The notes: generated by a model from the sequence alone, not told the origin. A stretch of 64,000 nt of DNA from Scalindua sp964344685 (GCA_964344685.1 CAYFOK010000007.1:62001-126000), one strand, 5' to 3'; shown: positions 42,306 to 51,587, counted from the stretch's first letter. Numbers and translations: made by a program.

Positions 42306-43541
42306 ATGGATAATCGGCTGGTAATAACAGGAATAAGTATCTTGTCGCCAATCGGTGTTAACAAGGATGAGTTCTGGACCAATTTGACGAATGGTGTTTC
42401 CGGTATAAAAGATATCACGTTATTTGATGTCTCCAAATATAAAAGTAAAAAAGCCGGTGAAATATCAGACTTTGATGCTAAAGAATACCTGGGCAAGAAG
42501 GGTATTCGCCACATAGACAGGACATCGTTATTAGTGTCTTCCGCGGCTAAACTTGCCATGGATGATGCCGGTCTAACTCATGATATTTACGATGCTGATG
42601 AACTGGGGATAGCAATCGGGTCAACATATGGCAGCATTGACAGTATCAGCTCATTTGACTTGGAGGGATTACAGGAAGGGCCGACTTTTGTCAACCCCAT
42701 GGCGTTCCCAAACACAGTCCTTAATGCACCAGCGAGCAGGGCATCTATTTTCTGCAATGCGACCGGTTTGAATTCTACAATATCTACAGGAACTGCCAGC
42801 GGGTTGGATGCTATCATTTATGCTTCAGATTTCCTGAAACTTGGCAGAGGAAAGGCTGTGCTAGCCGGTGGAGTTCATGGTTTAACTGCTGATATTTTCT
42901 GGGGAGCTTACAGTTCAGGAATATTGTCAGGGTGCAACAATGGAGACATCGAAATTTCTGCACCATTTGATAAAAGACGTAATGGCTTTATAATTGGCGA
43001 AGCAGCCGCATTGCTGGTAATAGAAAGAGTTGAAGACGCGTTGGAACGCAATGCACAAATATATGCTGAGATAAAAGGATACGGATGTACGTTTAATCCT
43101 GACAAGGTCTCTCATGTCGATATGGACACCACACAAGGAGTAAGGTGTATCTCCATGGCAATCGAAGATGCCGGAATTAGTTCTGACGACATTTCTTACA
43201 TATCCGCATGTGCAAATTCCAGTGTGACAGGCGACAAAATGGAAGCTAAAATCATTAAAGACTATTTTGGTGATAACGCTGAAAAGATACCTGTGAGTGC
43301 AATAAAGTCTATGACAGGAGAATGCCTTGACGCATCAGGATCATTACAGTGTGTTGCCGGTATTTTGGCAATTAAAAATGGTATTATCCCTCCAACAATA
43401 AACTTTCAGGAAAAAGATGAAGAGTGCAATCTGGATTGTGTACCCGGCAATAGCAGAGAATCAGAAATTAAAAATGTACTAGTCAACTCTTTTTCAGACA
43501 CAGGTAACATTTCAACCGTAATCATCTCAAAATATTCATAA
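42306..43541 (+). CDS. ketosynthase-like chain-length-factor-type protein, catalytic residues lost
   Basis: A 411-residue KAS II fold protein homologous to the preceding enzyme along its whole length. At the three catalytic positions it reads STGTASGLDAI (Cys replaced by Thr), SACANSSVTGDK (His replaced) and KSMTGECLDASGSLQ (His replaced). It therefore cannot condense by the usual mechanism and most resembles a KSbeta or chain-length factor that pairs with the active enzyme. The fold core, including GEAAALLVIERVEDALERNA, is well kept. Loss of all three sites with intact length argues for a specialised role and not decay. Confidence 0.88.
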   Translation: MDNRLVITGISILSPIGVNKDEFWTNLTNGVSGIKDITLFDVSKYKSKKAGEISDFDAKEYLGKKGIRHIDRTSLLVSSAAKLAMDDAGLTHDIYDADELGIAIGSTYGSIDSISSFDLEGLQEGPTFVNPMAFPNTVLNAPASRASIFCNATGLNSTISTGTASGLDAIIYASDFLKLGRGKAVLAGGVHGLTADIFWGAYSSGILSGCNNGDIEISAPFDKRRNGFIIGEAAALLVIERVEDALERNAQIYAEIKGYGCTFNPDKVSHVDMDTTQGVRCISMAIEDAGISSDDISYISACANSSVTGDKMEAKIIKDYFGDNAEKIPVSAIKSMTGECLDASGSLQCVAGILAIKNGIIPPTINFQEKDEECNLDCVPGNSRESEIKNVLVNSFSDTGNISTVIISKYS

Positions 43542-43559
43542 CTTCAAGCGACAGTTTTC

Positions 43560-44993
43560 ATGAGTAATTTTTCCCTGAACAAATCTGAAATAGAATCCAA
43601 GTACGATGTGATCATTCTGGGAGCCGGGATTGCCGGTCTAATCTGCGGAACTTTTCTGGCAAAACATGGGAAGAAAGTGCTTATTGTTGAACAACATAGT
43701 ATTCCCGGGGGTTATTGTACCTCTTTCAAAAGAAAAGGTTTTATTTTTGATGCGGCAGTTCACCATATTGGCGGATGTGGAAAATGGAGCGTAGTAGGCA
43801 GGTGCCTTAAAGAACTAGATATAAATATTAATTTTCTACATCTCGATCCAATGGATAGTATACATTTCCCTTCATTTTCCATTGATGTACCTGCAGAGAT
43901 TGACGAATATATAGATCTGCTGAAGGAACGGTTTTCCTCAGAAAGTGATAAAATAACACTGTTTTTTAAGGAGTTTATTAAATTATACAGGGCCACTTTC
44001 AGCATAGAAAAGCATGATATGCTAATCAAATACCAGGACACTACTTATAAGGAGATGCTGGATAATTTCTTCTCAAACGAACAGCTCAAGATGACACTAT
44101 CTGCACAGTGGGGGTACATAGGCTCTCCTCCTCATGAGGTTTCGGCTATTGGTATGTGTCAAATGCTGGTAAATTATCTGAAAGACGGGGCTTATTTCCC
44201 TGTTGGCGGCACACAGAATTTCGCTGATGCCATCACTCAGAAATTTATTGACTATGGCGGTCACATTATGCTATCTTCTAGCGTCGATAAAATACATACA
44301 GATGGCAATATTATAAAAGGAGTTACAACGAAAAAAGGAGGGAAAATTCCGGCTGAAACCTTTGTCTCAAACATTGATCCCAAACAAACTTTTTTCAGCT
44401 TATTAGATAAAGATATCGTCGAGAACTCATTCTTTCGCAAGATCAGGAATATGAAAGAAAGTGTATCATTCTTTTTACTATACCTTGGCCTTGATAATAA
44501 AATAGACCTCAAAGAGCTGAAAAGAGGTTTTTACCATACATCTAATGATTTAAGCTTTTCCGGCAATGACTGGTTTTATATTTCCGTTCCTACGGAAGTT
44601 GATTCAAGTCTGGCACCTGATAACAAACAAATAATTTCTGTTGTTGTCTCGTCAAGAGACAGTTACGACGACATAGAAGATTGGGCAGCATATAAAGAGA
44701 AAATGAAAAAACATACAATAAACTACCTGGAAAACTTTGTACCAGATATTCAGGATCATATCGAGGTAATAGACGCTGCCACACCTAAGACTCTTTATCG
44801 ATATACTTACAACTCAAAAGGCGCAGCCTATGGCTGGGCCGTTACCGTAGACCAGACATGGTCAAACAGACTTTCACACACAACACCCTTCAATAATCTT
44901 TTTCTGGCCGGGCACTGGACAAATCCGGGGCCGGGGATATGTGCGGTTGTATCCTCTGGTTGGAGGGTAGCTAATATGATTTTAAATAATTAG
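43560..44993 (+). CDS. phytoene desaturase/carotene isomerase-like FAD oxidoreductase
   Basis: A 477-residue flavoprotein of the CrtI/CrtISO/RetSat type. The dinucleotide-binding motif is VIILGAGIAGLICGTFLAKH followed by the acidic residue in VLIVEQHSIPGGYC; the C-terminal FAD motif is NNLFLAGHWTNPGPGICAVV. It would desaturate or isomerise a polyene-like acyl chain. No carotenoid genes (crtB, crtE) are near; instead it sits between the ketosynthase pair and the radical SAM gene. Proposals for ladderane synthesis include such desaturases, which is the reading preferred here. Confidence 0.9.
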   Translation: MSNFSLNKSEIESKYDVIILGAGIAGLICGTFLAKHGKKVLIVEQHSIPGGYCTSFKRKGFIFDAAVHHIGGCGKWSVVGRCLKELDININFLHLDPMDSIHFPSFSIDVPAEIDEYIDLLKERFSSESDKITLFFKEFIKLYRATFSIEKHDMLIKYQDTTYKEMLDNFFSNEQLKMTLSAQWGYIGSPPHEVSAIGMCQMLVNYLKDGAYFPVGGTQNFADAITQKFIDYGGHIMLSSSVDKIHTDGNIIKGVTTKKGGKIPAETFVSNIDPKQTFFSLLDKDIVENSFFRKIRNMKESVSFFLLYLGLDNKIDLKELKRGFYHTSNDLSFSGNDWFYISVPTEVDSSLAPDNKQIISVVVSSRDSYDDIEDWAAYKEKMKKHTINYLENFVPDIQDHIEVIDAATPKTLYRYTYNSKGAAYGWAVTVDQTWSNRLSHTTPFNNLFLAGHWTNPGPGICAVVSSGWRVANMILNN

Positions 44994-45004
44994 GAGGATA
45001 AAAA

Positions 45005-46468
45005 ATGAGAAAAATGATGCTTATCAATCCACATCCCCCAGGAAGGCATGGTGAGGAAAGTATAACTGTCATAGTTCAAATGCCTTTAAACCTGGCATAC
45101 ATTGCAGCCCTTACACCGGGTGATTGGGAATTTGACGTAATCGATGAAAATATGGAACTGGCCATTGACGATAACGGAGAAATCACATTTGACACAGTGG
45201 ATATGGTTTGTATCACTTCTGTGACATATCAAGTGTCAAGAGCTTATAAAATTGCTGAGGCCTGCAGAAAAAAAGGTATGACTGTAGTAATGGGTGGTAT
45301 ACACGCTTCAGTAGTGCCTGAAGAAGCTTCAAAGTATGTAGACGCAATTTTCATCGGTGAAGCAGAAAACCTCTGGCCACAAGTCATTAAAGATTTTGAA
45401 AACGGTGAACTCAAAAAGAGGTACGATGGTGGCCTGCCGGGTTTGTCAGAGATGAAACATGTATTTCCTGACAGGGAACTCCTGAAGAAAAAATATGATT
45501 ATAAATTTTCATCTATTGTAACAACAAAAGGTTGCCCAAATTACTGTGATTTCTGCAGCGTACCGACCTTTCAGGGGAAAAAATACAGAGAAAGGCCGTA
45601 TGAGGATGTTCTGGATGAGATGGAAGCAACAGATTACAAGGGGCTCATGTTCGCAGAAGACAATTTTTACGGTCATAGTAAGAACTCTGCCAACAGGGCA
45701 AAAGCACTCTTTCGTGGAATGATAGAAAGAGGTGTTAAAAAGGACTGGCTTGGATTTACTGCTCTTAATATATCAAAGGATCCAGAAGTACTTGATCTTA
45801 TGGCAAAGAGCGGAAATTTTGGATTTCTCTGCGGCATAGAATCAACAAATGAAGCAGTCTTGGAGAAGATGAATAAAACTACTAACTTAAGGATTGGTGC
45901 TGATAAATATTATGACAGCGTTCAAAAAATACACGATCACGGCCTTGTCGTCTGGGGATCAATTGTCCTTGGTGCAGATGGTGATGACAAAGATTCATTC
46001 AAAAGAATGACGGAGTTTGTGCTCGCAAATAATATTGATGTTCTTACTTTCGGCATTAATTGTCCGTTTCCGAAGACAGCACTTTATGCAAGGCTGGATT
46101 CTGAAAAGAGGATCTTCAGAAAGAATTATCCTGAAGACTGGAAATATTACGATACTGCACATGTGGTTCACAGACTTGTTGATATGACACTGGAAAATTT
46201 CATCGAAGGTATGCAATATATGTATGATAATCTATATGCAGGTGACAATCTGAGATTGAGATTCAGGAAATCTCTTCAAACTATTGGCAGTACAACACAT
46301 GGTAAGCGTAATGCAATGTTCGGTTTCAGAGTCGGTTCTGATTGGATACAGGTATTTGATCAAGTACTTGAAAACCTTCACAAACTATACGATTCGGGTG
46401 ATTATTACCAGGATTGGTACAAGAGCAGTGCTGTTACCGTGCCATCAGACAAGGGTGTAGCTGTTTAA
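45005..46468 (+). CDS. B12-binding-type radical SAM protein
   Basis: A 487-residue BchE-like enzyme. The N-terminal Rossmann-type cobalamin-binding domain (about 1-150) includes YIAALTPGDWEFDVIDENME and VVMGGIHASVVPEEASKYVD. The radical SAM core has the [4Fe-4S] motif TKGCPNYCDFCSVPTF with Cys177, Cys181 and Cys184. AGGAGGA precedes the start, 11 bp after the desaturase stop. It is the last gene of the cluster and is followed by a strong terminator. Ring-forming radical chemistry on acyl chains is an attractive but unproven role. Confidence 0.92.
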   Translation: MRKMMLINPHPPGRHGEESITVIVQMPLNLAYIAALTPGDWEFDVIDENMELAIDDNGEITFDTVDMVCITSVTYQVSRAYKIAEACRKKGMTVVMGGIHASVVPEEASKYVDAIFIGEAENLWPQVIKDFENGELKKRYDGGLPGLSEMKHVFPDRELLKKKYDYKFSSIVTTKGCPNYCDFCSVPTFQGKKYRERPYEDVLDEMEATDYKGLMFAEDNFYGHSKNSANRAKALFRGMIERGVKKDWLGFTALNISKDPEVLDLMAKSGNFGFLCGIESTNEAVLEKMNKTTNLRIGADKYYDSVQKIHDHGLVVWGSIVLGADGDDKDSFKRMTEFVLANNIDVLTFGINCPFPKTALYARLDSEKRIFRKNYPEDWKYYDTAHVVHRLVDMTLENFIEGMQYMYDNLYAGDNLRLRFRKSLQTIGSTTHGKRNAMFGFRVGSDWIQVFDQVLENLHKLYDSGDYYQDWYKSSAVTVPSDKGVAV

Positions 46469-46486
46469 TTCAATTCATTTAAAAAT

Positions 46487-46539
46487 AAAAGGCACAGAAA
46501 GAAACTTTGTTATTGCATGTTATTTTTCTGTGCCTTTTT
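46487..46539 (+). terminator. rho-independent terminator after the radical SAM gene
   Basis: AAAAGGCACAGAAA (46487-46500) pairs with TTTCTGTGCCTTTT (46525-46538), a perfect 14-bp stem with a T-rich end. It lies 19 bp after the stop and also faces the 3' end of the convergent caspase gene, so it may serve both. Confidence 0.85.
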
Positions 46540-46592
46540 CTTACTCAATTATAAAAGGTCCTTGCTTACTGATCAGAAAGTTTGCTTAAAAT

Positions 46593-48545
46593 TCATCTCC
46601 TGTGTTCCCATCTCCATTTATCAATTTTCCGCTTTTTATCAAACCTTCTTTTCATTAACTTATTATCCATCGGCCTCTGAAAGTCTCTTCTGTGTTGTGT
46701 AGGCCTTAAGGATCTCACCGGACGTACGTATCCGCGGTCATTGACCGGACTCCAACTGACAAAGCCATAACTAAAATTCACATCCCATGCCGCATTAACC
46801 CCCTTTTTCCTGTCTCCGGTCCATATCCATTCCTGATACCTGTCGAAAACAGGTGAAATAAATAATCCAGCGTTCTTTTTGTCTGGCTCCAACAGCGACA
46901 TTGCCTCTTCAAGTGTTGGCAAACGCCAATCATGATATCCGGCGTAGCCTCTGTTATTAAACTTCTGCAGAAGCCTTTTCGCTCCATTCCAGGTTACATC
47001 TCTTGGAGTACCGGACTGGTGCCACATCAATCCGGTAGAATGATCTATTACGACATTTTCATTATTGATTATATTTACCTCATAATTGTGACTGATAGTA
47101 CTGTACCCCTTGAACCCGTTCCTATTTTCCTCATTTATTGCTATATGCTGTACCGACTGCGCCTGTATCAGAGACAAATCTCTTTTATAGTGGGAACGAA
47201 GGGATACTCTTTGGTTTTCCCATTGGTCAGTGTGATGTGGCGGCGGTGGAGGTAGAGACGTTTTCTCCATTTCCAACTGCCCCCATTCCTCTTCAATCAG
47301 TCTTCTTTCCTTGTCTAATTCCTGCCATTCCTCTTCAAGTTTTTGCCTTTCTTCATTCAAGCTACTCTCTCTCTCCTGCATCTCCATCTCTACTCTTGAT
47401 ATTTCCTGTTCTGCGGTCAAATTATGACCTGCCTCTTCTTCCAGATGCCTCCACTCCTCCTCAATCAGTCTTCTCTCCTTCTCTAGACTCTGCAACTCTT
47501 CTTCAATCCTTTGCCTCTCTTCTTCCAGTATTTTATCATCATTATCCTCAACGTTGTCCTGCTGTTCGTCTATTACAGTAGACTCGCTTAATACGAATAC
47601 TTTTACATCTTTTTCACTTTCTTCGCTCTTTTCCGGGGAAGCTCCCGTGACTTCTTCAGTAGTTGTTGTAGAAGCTGCCTTATCCTCATCATCCAATACG
47701 AAAATAAAATCACCTTTATCTAACTTTGGATGACGTATCCTTCCATACTGTGGGTGCTGGCTGCCATTACTGTAATTTACCACGCTGGTATCCAGGTACA
47801 TACCCAATTCCGAACCGGTAATGTACCCATCTTCATTATAGTCCGCATCTCCTTTTATTCCCTGTATTAAAACCGTATTGAATATGCTGTCGTCAGGAAC
47901 CTGTTCATCTTGATTACCGGCTGTTATAAACTGTCGGACCGGACGGTTACTCTTCTCAGATATATCGCTTGGCACACTTTTTAAGGACGCAAACACAGAT
48001 CCTGAAAAACACGAATCAAACAACATGAGCACATGCTTCGATTTTATTCGTAATGCGTACGTCTCAATCAAATTCATACTGATTGCTTTTTCGCTGAACC
48101 CAATAAGATCCTGATTAAGGACCGGACAATCTTTAGGTATGATGTATCCCAATTTTTCCCCTGTAGCCAGGGTCTCCGTTTCACCATGACCGGAAAAATA
48201 GAACAGAATCGCACGGTCTTCCTCTCTTCCCAATTCATAAGCCAGATTATTTAATTCCTCCTTGAGCTCTCTGGAGGTTGGATTTAAGAGCATGCTTACG
48301 TTAAACCCGAAATCTTCCAGCGCTTTCGACGTTTCCCTGATATCTTCCTCAACCCCCTGCAGATCAGGCCAGTAATCGTAATTACCAACCCCCACCACCA
48401 GTGCATAATAATCCTTGTATAGGTAAAGGCTCTTGCCCTCTTTTGAGACAACACTTATGCCGCGTGTGGATGCAAATAGTTGTAACGGAACAATGAGAAG
48501 CACCAGTATGAATGCTAAAAAACACAATTGAATAGTTATTCTCAT
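46593..48545 (-). CDS. secreted caspase-like protease with C-terminal DUF1566 domain
   Basis: A 650-residue exported peptidase C14 protein. A signal or anchor helix (about 4-23) leads to the caspase domain, with catalytic His120 in FYFSGHGETE and Cys179 in LMLFDSCFSGSV. An EF-hand-like loop (ADYNEDGYITGSELG) follows. Residues about 340-470 are Glu/Arg-rich coiled coil with RRLIEEEW repeats. The C-terminus is a DUF1566 (Lcl-type) domain: VIDHSTGLMWHQSGTPRDVT and GYAGYHDWRLPTLEEAMSLL. ATG at 48545 with GAGGT upstream is chosen over a start 39 bases earlier. Last gene of the sigma/anti-sigma operon. Probably acts in the periplasm. Confidence 0.88.
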   Translation of the reverse strand: MRITIQLCFLAFILVLLIVPLQLFASTRGISVVSKEGKSLYLYKDYYALVVGVGNYDYWPDLQGVEEDIRETSKALEDFGFNVSMLLNPTSRELKEELNNLAYELGREEDRAILFYFSGHGETETLATGEKLGYIIPKDCPVLNQDLIGFSEKAISMNLIETYALRIKSKHVLMLFDSCFSGSVFASLKSVPSDISEKSNRPVRQFITAGNQDEQVPDDSIFNTVLIQGIKGDADYNEDGYITGSELGMYLDTSVVNYSNGSQHPQYGRIRHPKLDKGDFIFVLDDEDKAASTTTTEEVTGASPEKSEESEKDVKVFVLSESTVIDEQQDNVEDNDDKILEEERQRIEEELQSLEKERRLIEEEWRHLEEEAGHNLTAEQEISRVEMEMQERESSLNEERQKLEEEWQELDKERRLIEEEWGQLEMEKTSLPPPPPHHTDQWENQRVSLRSHYKRDLSLIQAQSVQHIAINEENRNGFKGYSTISHNYEVNIINNENVVIDHSTGLMWHQSGTPRDVTWNGAKRLLQKFNNRGYAGYHDWRLPTLEEAMSLLEPDKKNAGLFISPVFDRYQEWIWTGDRKKGVNAAWDVNFSYGFVSWSPVNDRGYVRPVRSLRPTQHRRDFQRPMDNKLMKRRFDKKRKIDKWRWEHRR

Positions 48546-48668
48546 AGAAATACCTCTATATATTATTTGGTATTCAATGTTCACTAAAAATGTGGTTCAA
48601 TCCATCAGATTTGAGCTAGATCCTCTGTAAAAAATCTATTTCATACTTTTTGTCAGTAAATCTCAGGC

Positions 48669-49808
48669 TTAATGAATCTTATATTTTATAATGGCCTCAG
48701 CCTGTTTTATATTGTCAACAAACACAATCTCCTTGTCCTTATCAGTCAGGTGTACAGAATCATAATTCATGTTCAGAGAGTTACTTTTAATATTGCCGCT
48801 TCCCCTTCTCAGTGAAATTATAATAAGAATAGTGGTATACAGAACAATGTATCCAATACAAATGTAATTCAATATCAATGTCAAATCACGCGAATCGGCA
48901 ATCTCAAATTCAATAGTACCATCTCTGTTTTTGATCAATATCCTGCCGGTCTGGTTTGTTTTTTCGAAACGTTTTGATAAGCGTAATAAGGGAATGTCCT
49001 TAACGTTCTCACGCGGGAACCCACTCCTTATCAGCTTTTCTTTTACTTTCCTTGGATTCTTGACAGGCAAATTTATGGCAATCAGAGAGTTATCCAGTCC
49101 AGATGATTGAATGTTATCCCAGAGAAGGAATCTAATAGGAAGATAGGCAACCGACAGTGACCATATTATCAAGGCAATCCACATAAAGATATTTCTGGTT
49201 GACAATGACCATAATCTGCTGAAAAAAAATGGAGATTTTTCTGAATTCTCAATATCTATGTTCCGTGAAGGGTTTATCTTGAAGTCAATATCTTGCTTCT
49301 GATTGATCCAGTTTATGGCTTCCTGTCTGTTTTCAGACGGAATCAGTATGTGTCTTATTATTTTAGAATCTATTGCAGACTTAAGTTTTGCTCTTGTTCC
49401 GCCTACTCCACCAATTACACCTTGAGAATCCTTCACCTCTCCGGAAAAGCACCACTCCTCCCACACATTCTCCCACATCTCTTTCCAATTATTCAAGCAC
49501 GCTCCAATTCCAACTGCAATAGAAAGACCCATTGAGCTGAAATCGTCACATAAATTGTCATCATCTTTTAAGGCAGTATCTATCGTGAACTTCTGATCAT
49601 GGTTATTATTAGAAGACATAACCCTCTCTATTGTCGACCTTAAACTGTTATAGAACCGTGATGGAATTACCATATGTTCCTGGTTATTTGGAAAGACAAC
49701 TATATTGTGGACATTCCCTGCTCCGGAACTTCCATTTCCCGTTACCAGAATTGCCTTCACTTTTATGAAGAGTAAATCATCCTGAGTTGATTTGACAGCT
49801 TTTGCCAT
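48669..49808 (-). CDS. membrane-anchored Lon-like (S16) protease-domain protein
   Basis: A 379-residue protein without an ATPase module. Residues 12-175 resemble the Lon proteolytic domain: ILVTGNGSSGAGNVHNIVVF, CDDFSSMGLSIAVGIGACLN with Ser92 at the nucleophile position, and WCFSGEVKDSQGVIGGVGGT, then RAKLKSAIDSKIIRHILIPS with Lys141 at the catalytic Lys position. The usual GPSAG is altered to FSSMG, so activity is uncertain. Two membrane helices follow (about 207-230 and 310-330) with a domain between them. ATG at 49808 has GGAG upstream and overlaps the previous gene by 46 bp. Confidence 0.6.
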   Translation of the reverse strand: MAKAVKSTQDDLLFIKVKAILVTGNGSSGAGNVHNIVVFPNNQEHMVIPSRFYNSLRSTIERVMSSNNNHDQKFTIDTALKDDDNLCDDFSSMGLSIAVGIGACLNNWKEMWENVWEEWCFSGEVKDSQGVIGGVGGTRAKLKSAIDSKIIRHILIPSENRQEAINWINQKQDIDFKINPSRNIDIENSEKSPFFFSRLWSLSTRNIFMWIALIIWSLSVAYLPIRFLLWDNIQSSGLDNSLIAINLPVKNPRKVKEKLIRSGFPRENVKDIPLLRLSKRFEKTNQTGRILIKNRDGTIEFEIADSRDLTLILNYICIGYIVLYTTILIIISLRRGSGNIKSNSLNMNYDSVHLTDKDKEIVFVDNIKQAEAIIKYKIH

Positions 49809-50053
49809 TTGTGCTTTTCTCCGTCACCCACAAAACCAAAAATATTGAAATAGCTATCGAGTTCTGCCATACATTCAATTGCAATTTTTTTTGAAAGTAT
49901 TTTTGATAAATCATAAGATGCATCTTCAATGCTATTGCAAAATTTACTAAACAATCTCAATGCAGTAGAGCGCCAATCCGCAATTGGAAGCCCCTCCTTC
50001 CTTGCTTTTTTCAGTTCTTCCAAATCAATTTCAATCTCTTCAAAGTTTAACAT
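49763..50053 (-). CDS. hypothetical 96-residue helical protein
   Basis: Not recognised. MLNFEEIEIDLEELKKARKE starts an all-helical, acidic protein with one Cys-rich spot (FSKFCNSIEDASYDL) and no membrane helix. It lies between the anti-sigma-like gene and the Lon-like gene in the same orientation and overlaps the latter by 46 bp. An adaptor or regulator role in this operon is possible. A HEPN-like fold was considered but no RxxxxH motif is present. Confidence 0.65.
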   Translation of the reverse strand: MLNFEEIEIDLEELKKARKEGLPIADWRSTALRLFSKFCNSIEDASYDLSKILSKKIAIECMAELDSYFNIFGFVGDGEKHKWQKLSNQLRMIYSS

Positions 50054-50128
50054 GTTTTCAGCTCCGCTTAATGTTACGGGTACATGCTCCTTATAACTTT
50101 AGTTCATTTTGACCTTTAGTCACTTTAA

Positions 50129-50914
50129 CTACACCTTCTCTATCTTTATGTACTTTATGGACTCTGCCTGCAGTTTTTCTTTCTTTATAACAGCTCTTCT
50201 ATTGTCAAGTGATACAATCTCTGATTCTTCCTCTTTCGCACATATTGTAACCTTCGCACTCTTGATGTCACCCCTTGCAAGCACTCCTATTATAACGTTA
50301 GACTCTTTACCGGCAGGCTGCACGATTTCAATTGTAAAATCATCAGTCTCCATTTTTCTATATTCCTTGCCGGGGCCTTCTTCTATTATTTCGGCACCTT
50401 TAAATGAGTAACTAAATATTTTTCCTAACAGAAAAGGTGCTATACAATTTTTCACCGCTTCACGTATCAGCTCATTACCCTCATCTTTCAAAGATGCTGC
50501 CCGTACCGGATTGTTTATGGCAAACATGGAAAGCATAGTTATCTTCTCTTTTAATGCTATTTCTGATTTAAGTTGTACCAATATATTATCTAAAGCAAGC
50601 ACATCATTGGAACATTTTTCACAACCGGCAAGATGGGTCACTATCCTTCTTTTTTCGTCGTCGTTGCATACGTTCTTTAGATACACTGAAATCTCTTCGT
50701 TTGCCAGGTGAGCAGATATACCACTTTCTACCAGCCTGCGTGAGTTTTGCCCAAACCCCTTTAATCCCGCCCTTAATACATCAAGAAAACTAAGATCTGA
50801 AACACATTTATCACATTCAGCCAAATGCTCTTCGATATTTCCGTCTTCTTTAGAGCCTAAAGGATTTTCCAAATATACAAGAAGTTCTTCAATTGTTCTA
50901 TGTCCCGTTTTCAT
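50129..50914 (-). CDS. zinc-finger anti-sigma-like protein with two HxxxCxxC modules
   Basis: A 261-residue protein starting at ATG 50914 (AGAGGA upstream), overlapping the sigma gene by 17 bp. Two zf-HC2-like modules are seen: EHLAECDKCVSDLSFLD and THLAGCEKCSNDVLALD. The C-terminal half (from about 150) is beta-rich with no convincing membrane helix, so unlike most anti-sigma factors it may be soluble. Coupling to the sigma gene and the paired zinc modules indicate that it controls that sigma factor, perhaps in response to redox or binding of another operon product. Confidence 0.8.
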   Translation of the reverse strand: MKTGHRTIEELLVYLENPLGSKEDGNIEEHLAECDKCVSDLSFLDVLRAGLKGFGQNSRRLVESGISAHLANEEISVYLKNVCNDDEKRRIVTHLAGCEKCSNDVLALDNILVQLKSEIALKEKITMLSMFAINNPVRAASLKDEGNELIREAVKNCIAPFLLGKIFSYSFKGAEIIEEGPGKEYRKMETDDFTIEIVQPAGKESNVIIGVLARGDIKSAKVTICAKEEESEIVSLDNRRAVIKKEKLQAESIKYIKIEKV

Positions 50915-51587
50915 TCTTGATGTTCCTCTCAATCAGAAAATTATTCAAGGCATTAAGCACAACATCCTCATCATATTTCAGGTTTTGAATTTCAAAAAAA
51001 TCTTCTATCTTTTTCCGTAGAGGCTTTATTCCCTTTTCGTTCAGATTTCTCATTACGGTAGTATGGACAACTCCAAGTTTTTGCCCTATTTCTCTGGATG
51101 TAGAGCTGTTTGAAAAATATTCTATCATTATTAACTGTGTCCTCGGATCCATTTTATTGAATGTATCAATAAGAATTTGTGAAAGCTCTGATACTTTGTA
51201 AGTGTCCTCAGGAGGTAATTCACTGGTCTCAACTTTTTCTTTAATCGTATTTGTCTCATCATCGTCATCTTTGCTGAAGGAAGTATCAATTGAATATTCT
51301 CTTCCCTTATCTTTGACTATAGCTACCCTTACTCTCTCTTTAACATATTTCCAGAGATAGACCTTAAAATACTTCCCCTTTTCAGGGTCCCAGTTATCAC
51401 GAAAAGCAAGAAAAGCCTCATTAATTCCCCACTCCAGATACTCCTGTGAATATTTATATGATATTGAGCTTAATATACGTTTTATGGAATCCCTTATTCC
51501 TTCACAAAATCTACTTGCAGCAGCCTCTGCCTCTGAACCTCCTCCTTTGATAACCTTCTGTAATTCTATTAGTTCGTTATTATCCAT
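50898..51587 (-). CDS. ECF-like RNA polymerase sigma factor
   Basis: A 229-residue sigma-70 family protein. Region 2 lies at about 20-95 (LEWGINEAFLAFRDNWDPEK, then YFKVYLWKYVKERVRVAI) and region 4 at about 145-205 (MDPRTQLIMIEYFSNSSTSR, then EIGQKLGVVHTTVMRNLNEK, a clear helix-turn-helix). A long acidic linker separates them. ATG at 51587 is used; a GTG 21 bases earlier is possible. First gene of a five-gene operon ending with the caspase, so it may activate this operon and the divergent plus-strand genes. Confidence 0.85.
   Translation of the reverse strand: MDNNELIELQKVIKGGGSEAEAAASRFCEGIRDSIKRILSSISYKYSQEYLEWGINEAFLAFRDNWDPEKGKYFKVYLWKYVKERVRVAIVKDKGREYSIDTSFSKDDDDETNTIKEKVETSELPPEDTYKVSELSQILIDTFNKMDPRTQLIMIEYFSNSSTSREIGQKLGVVHTTVMRNLNEKGIKPLRKKIEDFFEIQNLKYDEDVVLNALNNFLIERNIKNENGT

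Noticed and set aside
42306..43541. Decaying pseudogene of fabF
   Set aside because: All catalytic residues are changed, but the frame is full length with an intact fold and conserved surroundings, which fits a chain-length-factor-type partner better than decay.
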